A stretch of DNA of 64,000 nucleotides from Streptomyces sp. SCL15-4. GTDB taxonomy: Bacteria; Actinomycetota; Actinomycetes; Streptomycetales; Streptomycetaceae. Below, in pieces: positions 59,272 to 64,000 of this stretch. The translations under genes were made by a program, and so were the position numbers. The stretch covers positions 930,001 to 994,000 of the forward strand of contig NZ_JAOBTQ010000001.1 in NCBI RefSeq assembly GCF_033366695.1. Direction: 5' to 3'. The notes beneath the pieces are model-generated. The model worked only from the letters and a program-made list of their open reading frames with translations, did not search any database and was not told the DNA's origin. Within the stretch, counting starts at the first letter, position 1. Every line of letters begins with the position of its first letter.

Positions 59272-60564
59272 ATGACCGGCATGGACTTTCTCGCCGCGTA
59301 CGACGCGGTCCCGCGGGACGACGTCCCGCAGCGGGTGGCCCTGCTGCGGCGGGCCATGGCGACCGGCAGGGCGGCCCTGTTCGCCGAGCTGCGCGCGCAC
59401 CGGCCGGTGTTCCGCACGCCCGTCGGTGTGTTCGTCACCCGGCACCCCGATGTGCTGGAGGTGCTGTCGGCGCCGGAGACGTTCACCGTGGGGGTGTTCG
59501 GCCCGGTGCTGGAGGACGTGCTCGGCGGGCCGTTCGTCCTCGCCCGGGACGGCGCGGACCTGCACTGGCGGGAGCGCGGTTACGGGCAGCTGATGCTCGC
59601 CGCCGAGGACGCGCCCCGGGTACGGGAACTCACCGCGCGGATCGCCGACGAGGTGCTGGACGAGGCGACCGGCCGGGGCGCGGACACCTTCGACCTCGTC
59701 CAGGACTACGCCCGGCTGGCCGCCGCCCGGGTCGCCGTCGCCTATCTCGGCTTCACCGGCATCGAGGAGGAGACGCTGCACTCCTGCACGCGCCGGATGC
59801 AGTGGGCGTTCGCCGTCAACCCCGACCGCGACCCCGGGATCCACGCGGCGGGCGTGGCCGCCGGCCGGGAACTGCGCGACCGGGTCGCCGAGGTGATCGC
59901 CCGCCGCCGGACCGCGCCGCGCGGTGACGGTCCGGACGACGTGCTGGGCCGGATGCTGGACACCCGGCTGCCCGCCGGATACGGCTTCGACGACGAGCGG
60001 GTCAACGCCAACCTGGTCGGCTACCTGACGGGCTATCAGCAGAACGCCACCCAGTGCACGGCCACCGCGCTCAAGGAACTCGCCGTGCGCCCCGAGGTGT
60101 TGGCGGAGGCGGAACGCGCGGCGGGCGAGAGCGACCCGTCCCGCTTCGACGCCTATGTGTGGGAGGCGCTGCGCTTCCATCCGTTCGTGCCGGTCACACC
60201 CCGGCTGTGCGTACGCGACCACCTGCTGGCCGCGGGCACCGGCCGGCAGACCCTCATCCCGGCCAAGAGCGTGGTGCTGGCCTGCTTCGCGTCGGCGATG
60301 TTCGACGAGGACGTGCTCGACGCACCCGGCGAGTTCCGGCCCGGACGTCCGCCCGCGCACAACCTCGTCCTCGGCTACGGCGCCCACGACTGCGTCGGCC
60401 GGTACGCGGCCCGGGTCATCGTGCCCGAGCTGGTGCGGCGGGTGCTGCTGCGCCCCGGCGTGCGTCCGCTGCCCGGCGCCGAACGCGCCCTGGACTACGC
60501 GGGCACCCCGTTCCCGCAGCACTACACCGTGCGCTCCGGCCGCAGCGCCGTGGCCGCGCCCTGA
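59272..60564 (+). CDS. P450 with Asn-x-x-Gln I-helix, possible hydroperoxide isomerase
   Basis: The 430-residue protein has the P450 K-helix EALR (298-301) and heme loop GYGAHDCVGR with C374. The I-helix is GYQQNATQCTAT: instead of the acid-Thr pair for O2 activation it has Asn258 and Gln261. Fungal linoleate diol synthases (P450 domains fused to dioxygenases) have been reported to use I-helix amide residues to split hydroperoxides. Thirty-nine bases downstream lies a cyclooxygenase-like dioxygenase, the fungal partner type. I infer a hydroperoxide isomerase or epoxide/diol-forming enzyme. The ATG at 59272 has only a weak ribosome site; ATG 59281 is possible. Confidence 0.85.
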   Translation: MTGMDFLAAYDAVPRDDVPQRVALLRRAMATGRAALFAELRAHRPVFRTPVGVFVTRHPDVLEVLSAPETFTVGVFGPVLEDVLGGPFVLARDGADLHWRERGYGQLMLAAEDAPRVRELTARIADEVLDEATGRGADTFDLVQDYARLAAARVAVAYLGFTGIEEETLHSCTRRMQWAFAVNPDRDPGIHAAGVAAGRELRDRVAEVIARRRTAPRGDGPDDVLGRMLDTRLPAGYGFDDERVNANLVGYLTGYQQNATQCTATALKELAVRPEVLAEAERAAGESDPSRFDAYVWEALRFHPFVPVTPRLCVRDHLLAAGTGRQTLIPAKSVVLACFASAMFDEDVLDAPGEFRPGRPPAHNLVLGYGAHDCVGRYAARVIVPELVRRVLLRPGVRPLPGAERALDYAGTPFPQHYTVRSGRSAVAAP

Positions 60565-60603
60565 CCCGGGATCCGAGCGATCCGCGAACCGACCGGAGGA
60601 CCG

Positions 60604-62226
60604 ATGACCGTCACCTCCCGCCCGCCCCAGCCGGGGGCACCGCCCTGGACCGGGGCCAGGGACCGGTCCCGGGACGGGCTGCGCAACCGCTTCGAGACGC
60701 ATGTGCTGACCCACTACGGACCGGCCTGGCAGACGGCCCAGCGCAGCCGGTGGCTGCGGCGCAGGCTCAACTCCAAGCTGACCGACCTGGCGGTGCTGAA
60801 GGCGCCGCCGCGCCCCAACCCGCTGAGCACGAAGGCCCCGTACACCACCTGGGACTCGCTGACCGACCGGTCCTGGGTCGGCCGGCACCTGCCGCCGGTG
60901 ACCGGTTCGCGCGGGGTTCTGCCCGCGCCGGAGCGGGTGGCGGAGCTGTTCCGCCGTGAGGGCGAGGGCCGTTCCTGCGCCCGGTCCACCGCGCTGCTGC
61001 CGGCGTTCGCGCAGTGGTTCACCGACGGCTTCCTGCGCGGTCACGCGGCCACCGGCGACCCGCGCCGCACCGACTCGCCGCACACCCTGGACATGTGCCA
61101 GCTCTACGGCGACCGGCCGGAGGTCACCGCCTGTCTGCGCGCCTTCCGCGGCGGCCGGCTGAAGAGCCGGATCGTCGACGGCGGCGAGTTCCCGCCCGCC
61201 CTGTGCGAGAACGGGCGGATCAGGCAGGAGTTCCGGGCGATCCGGCCGGTGCGGTTCGACGAGGTGCCCGAGGAGTTCGTGGACACGCTGTTCGCGTGGG
61301 GCGGGGAGCGCGCGCACGCGCACATCGGGCCGATGGCGCTGAACGTGCTGTTCCTGCGCGAGCACAACCGGGTCGCCGGCGTCCTCGCCGCCGCGCACCC
61401 GGACTGGGACGACGAACGGGTCTTCCAGACCACCCGCAACACGCTGATCGTGCTGATGATCCGGGTGATGCTGGAGGAGTACATCAACCACATCACGCCG
61501 TACCACTTCGGTTTCGTCCTCGATCCGGTGCGCACCGACCGCGGGGTGTGGCACCGGGAGAACCGGGCGACGATCGAGTTCAGCCTCGTCTACCGCTGGC
61601 ACAGCCTGATCCCGTCGACGTACGCCATCGCCGGCCGGCCGGTGCCGCTCGCGCACACCATCGCCAACGGACAGCTCGTCCTGGACCGGGGCCTCGGCCC
61701 GCTGTTCCAGGACCTCTCCCGGCAACCCGCCGGTCTGTCCGGGCTGTTCAACACCGACCCGCTGCTGCTGCCCATCGAGGAGCGCAGCGTCGCCGTCGGC
61801 CGGGAGCTGCGGCTGGCCTCGTACAACGACTACCGGGCCCACTACGGCTTCCCCCGGGTCACCGACGCGCGGCAGATCTCCGGCGACCCCCGCGTCCAGC
61901 AGGCGCTGCTGGACGTGTACGACGGTGACGTGGACGCGATCGACCTGCACGTCGGGCTGTTCGCGGAGGAGCCGGAGCCCGGGGCGATCTTCGGGCGGCT
62001 GCTCGAGCGGATCATCTCCGTCGACGCGTTCTCCGAGGCGCTGAACAACCCCCTGCTCGCGCCCCGTCTGTTCGGGCCCGCCACCTTCTCCCCGGAGGGC
62101 TGGGAGATCATCCGGCGCACCCACGGCTTCTCCGACCTGGTGCACCGCAACCTGCCCGAGGACAAGGGGCGTTACGTCGTCTCGCTCGGCCGGAGCGCGA
62201 CCGAGGCCCGGGCCGCGCTGGACTGA
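60604..62226 (+). CDS. Cyclooxygenase (PGHS)-like heme fatty-acid dioxygenase
   Basis: The 540-residue protein matches animal cyclooxygenase over almost its whole length: LYGDRPEVTACLR, FLREHNRVAGVL, AAHPDWDDERVFQTTR, YINHITPYHFGF, YRWHSLIP, YNDYRAHYG and EPEPGAIFGRL. Tyr330 fits the Tyr385 radical, His333 the proximal heme ligand, Ser477 the Ser530 position and Arg70 possibly Arg120. The distal His207 is replaced by Asp141 in FAQWFTDGF; the Gln is kept. There is no signal peptide, EGF or membrane domain. It should oxygenate a fatty acid. The gene follows the P450 by 39 bp, with GGAGG before the ATG. Confidence 0.92.
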   Translation: MTVTSRPPQPGAPPWTGARDRSRDGLRNRFETHVLTHYGPAWQTAQRSRWLRRRLNSKLTDLAVLKAPPRPNPLSTKAPYTTWDSLTDRSWVGRHLPPVTGSRGVLPAPERVAELFRREGEGRSCARSTALLPAFAQWFTDGFLRGHAATGDPRRTDSPHTLDMCQLYGDRPEVTACLRAFRGGRLKSRIVDGGEFPPALCENGRIRQEFRAIRPVRFDEVPEEFVDTLFAWGGERAHAHIGPMALNVLFLREHNRVAGVLAAAHPDWDDERVFQTTRNTLIVLMIRVMLEEYINHITPYHFGFVLDPVRTDRGVWHRENRATIEFSLVYRWHSLIPSTYAIAGRPVPLAHTIANGQLVLDRGLGPLFQDLSRQPAGLSGLFNTDPLLLPIEERSVAVGRELRLASYNDYRAHYGFPRVTDARQISGDPRVQQALLDVYDGDVDAIDLHVGLFAEEPEPGAIFGRLLERIISVDAFSEALNNPLLAPRLFGPATFSPEGWEIIRRTHGFSDLVHRNLPEDKGRYVVSLGRSATEARAALD

Positions 62227-62234
62227 GACCGGGC

Positions 62235-62495
62235 TCAGTCCCCGGCTCGCGCGTGGAGGCGCAACGCCTCGGCTGCGGCGCGCAGTTGCCCCGCAGCCGT
62301 GGCGCAGGCGGCGGCCTGCCGGGCCAGGGTCGGGCGGCTCCACTCCGGGGCCGCCGGAGCGCCGGCGAGCGTGTCCGCGGTGGCCCGCAGCCGCCGGGCG
62401 TACTCCTCCATCAGCTCGGCGTCCGACCGCAACGCCTCGGCGCGGTCCAGGAGTTCGGTGTCGGAGGACGTGACTTCGGGGGACTCGGTCACCAT
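62235..62495 (-). CDS. Small helical protein of unknown function
   Basis: The 86-residue product is predicted all-helical, with two amphipathic helices (LLDRAEALRSDAELMEEYARRL and AAGQLRAAAEALRLHARAG). No family recognised. ATG 62495 has GGGAGTCCGCC upstream. It lies 28 bases downstream of the hydrolase-ADC gene on the same strand and is convergent with the dioxygenase, 8 bases apart. Confidence 0.65.
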   Translation of the reverse strand: MVTESPEVTSSDTELLDRAEALRSDAELMEEYARRLRATADTLAGAPAAPEWSRPTLARQAAACATAAGQLRAAAEALRLHARAGD

Positions 62496-62523
62496 GGCGG
62501 ACTCCCGTGGGGGTGTGGGTGCG

Positions 62524-64000
62524 TCAGCGCGGCAGGACGGCGCCGGCGCTGCGGTGGAGCATGAACTGCGGGGAGGCCAGGACCAGTCGGGGGCTGGCCG
62601 TGGCGATGCCGAGCCGGCGCAGGGGCCCGGCGAGGGGTTCGGCCGCGCCGGTGTCCAGCCGCAGTCGGATGCCGCCGCCGCTGTGCAGCCGCAGCCCGCC
62701 GTGGGCCCGGACCAGGGTGCGGACGGTGCTCTCGCCCCGGCGGCCGTAGAGGATCCAGTCGGCCTCGGGGCAGCGTGCGCCGGGCCCGAGGCGGCCTTCG
62801 ACGGCGAGGCCGAGGTCCGGGGCGCGGACGGCGAGGTCCCGGCCCGTCAGCCTGGCCTCGGCAGGCGCCCGGAACGCGGGCTGGCCCCAGACCTCCCGGG
62901 CGACGGTCCGGGCCTCCTCGGTGGTGACGGCGAGGGAGAGGACGTAGCGGCCGGTGCGCCTCAGGTCGGCCCGGCGCAGCAGGTCGAGGACGACGTCGTA
63001 GGGGCGCGGCCGCCACAGGTCGTCCACCAGCACGGAGAGGGCGATCTCGGTGTACGGGCCGATGGTGGTGCAGCGGTGCTCGTACAGCGACAGCACCGCC
63101 AGCGCGTGCCGGCCGAGCCGGCTCGGTGTCATCCAGGTGACGCCGGGCAGCAGGGCGCGGGCGGTGTCGGCGTCGACGGGGAAGCAGAGGTGGGCGGCGG
63201 AGGAGTCGTAGTAGCGCACGGGCACGTCGACCGGGCCGGCCGTGGTGGGCACCGAGGTGGTGGGCAGGGTGAGGAAGGGATAGCCCTCGGGCGGGTTGGC
63301 GCGGTCCTTGAGCTGGTATGCCTGGGTGCGCACGACGGGGCCGCGATAGGGGGTGAGGGCCTCGTCGACGCGCTCGCGGGCCTCGGGAACGACGGTCCGC
63401 AGGTGCTCGATGTACTCGTGGAGCATGTGGCAGAGCGGGAACTCGTGGGTGGGTCCGGTGTAGTCGACCTCGTACCAGTTCGGATGCGGGTCGAACGCGG
63501 AGCCCGCGCCGCGGCCGTCGAGGACGGGCACGATGTCGTGCTGGTTGGTGATGCTGGCGACCCAGGTGCGCGGGTCGGCGGGTTTCTTGGTGTCGACCGG
63601 GGAGCCGACGGCGACGACGTGGGTGACGCGGTAGGTGCGGCAGAACTCCTCGCTCTGGGCGAGGTTCATCACGGCGATCCCGCCCTCGCTGTGCCCGATC
63701 AGCGCGAGGTCGGCGCCGCGCGGGATGCCGTAGTCCCGCAGCGCGAGCAGGATCGCGCGGGTGTACGGCGAGTCGGGCATGAACAGGTTGCGCCAGGCGC
63801 CGATGAAGTCCTGCGGGGAGTCGGTGCGGGGGCGGCCGGGGGCCATGCCGGGCGCCTGGAGGACGTAGCGGACGACACCGTCCGGGCCGCGCACGTTCTG
63901 CAGCAGGATCCGTCCGTCGGTGGAGAGCATCTCGATGTTGCGCAGGAAACCGAGGAAGGACCCCTTGGTGGCGATGACCTGCCGTTCCTGGTCGGTGAGG
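62524..64000 (-). CDS. Alpha/beta-hydrolase fused to acetoacetate-decarboxylase-like domain (partial)
   Basis: The frame is open to the right edge, so the true start lies outside the window. Counting from the first internal Met (63930), the N-terminal part (to about 185) is a lipase-like alpha/beta hydrolase with LIGHSEGGIAV (Ser81), HDIVPVLDG and a later His. The C-terminal part (about 230-468) is an acetoacetate-decarboxylase-like domain (VPVRYYDSSAAHLCF, GPYTEIALSVLV). At the usual catalytic Lys the sequence reads REVWGQPAF, so the Schiff-base lysine appears lost. Esterase action with a binding-only second domain is likely. It borders the dioxygenase operon. Confidence 0.8.
   Translation of the reverse strand, partial: LTDQERQVIATKGSFLGFLRNIEMLSTDGRILLQNVRGPDGVVRYVLQAPGMAPGRPRTDSPQDFIGAWRNLFMPDSPYTRAILLALRDYGIPRGADLALIGHSEGGIAVMNLAQSEEFCRTYRVTHVVAVGSPVDTKKPADPRTWVASITNQHDIVPVLDGRGAGSAFDPHPNWYEVDYTGPTHEFPLCHMLHEYIEHLRTVVPEARERVDEALTPYRGPVVRTQAYQLKDRANPPEGYPFLTLPTTSVPTTAGPVDVPVRYYDSSAAHLCFPVDADTARALLPGVTWMTPSRLGRHALAVLSLYEHRCTTIGPYTEIALSVLVDDLWRPRPYDVVLDLLRRADLRRTGRYVLSLAVTTEEARTVAREVWGQPAFRAPAEARLTGRDLAVRAPDLGLAVEGRLGPGARCPEADWILYGRRGESTVRTLVRAHGGLRLHSGGGIRLRLDTGAAEPLAGPLRRLGIATASPRLVLASPQFMLHRSAGAVLPR

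Noticed and set aside
58123..62343. 1406-codon minus-strand frame opposite the P450 and dioxygenase
   Set aside because: Shadow of two strongly supported plus-strand genes; low-complexity Arg/Gly/Val/His-rich sequence.

Overview
The window is high-GC actinomycete DNA and almost certainly from a Streptomyces chromosome. The evidence is the near-universal G/C third codon position, many GTG starts and ATGA overlaps, a short chaplin, a complete conservon (CvnA-D plus P450s), DUF742, DUF5753-type XRE and DUF6343 proteins, and direct-repeat operators in front of a chitinase. No rRNA, tRNA, CRISPR array, insertion sequence or phage module was recognised.

Layout. 1-3272: oxidative-stress block with a HbpS-like protein (cut at the left edge), catalase-peroxidase KatG and a FurS-type repressor. 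3684-4859: membrane acyltransferase. 5307-9730: a five-gene, translationally coupled stressosome-like operon (RsbR, RsbS, RsbT, a kinase-phosphatase fusion and a GAF-PP2C). 9779-15629: chaplin, large catalase KatE, PLP-dependent basic amino acid decarboxylase and M20 amidohydrolase. 15665-28339: a secreted or polysaccharide-active block with a discoidin/beta-helix protein, a RICIN protein, a GH31 enzyme, a GH18 chitinase behind paired DasR-like sites and several small secreted proteins. It also holds a Ppx/GppA phosphatase and a decayed FAD-monooxygenase. 28416-32902: pyruvate carboxylase and a rhomboid-like membrane protein. 33133-38787: conservon with two cytochromes P450, one of which lacks the EXXR arginine. 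39171-55500: mixed accessory and housekeeping genes. These include a DUF11 protein, a TetR/quinone reductase pair with a clear palindromic operator, an aldo/keto reductase behind a MerR-type promoter, a MFS exporter, an NTase-BON-phosphoesterase operon, an amino-acid permease, a SpoIIE-type phosphatase, a secreted GDPD, a methyltransferase, an XRE regulator and a GNAT.

55469-64000 is the most unusual part. It carries a fatty-acyl desaturase, a stand-alone KAS II and a PlsC-like acyltransferase. Divergent from these are a P450 and a cyclooxygenase (PGHS)-like heme dioxygenase, followed by an alpha/beta-hydrolase fused to an acetoacetate-decarboxylase-like domain (cut at the right edge). The dioxygenase keeps the catalytic tyrosine, proximal histidine and a serine at the Ser530 position, but has lost the distal histidine. 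The P450 has an Asn-x-x-Gln I-helix instead of the acid-alcohol pair. Together these suggest a bacterial oxylipin pathway: lipid release, desaturation, dioxygenation and P450 hydroperoxide rearrangement. That pathway is inference; the individual protein families are read directly from the sequence.

Convergent genes are repeatedly separated by strong GC-rich hairpins, which I list as factor-independent terminators with coordinates.
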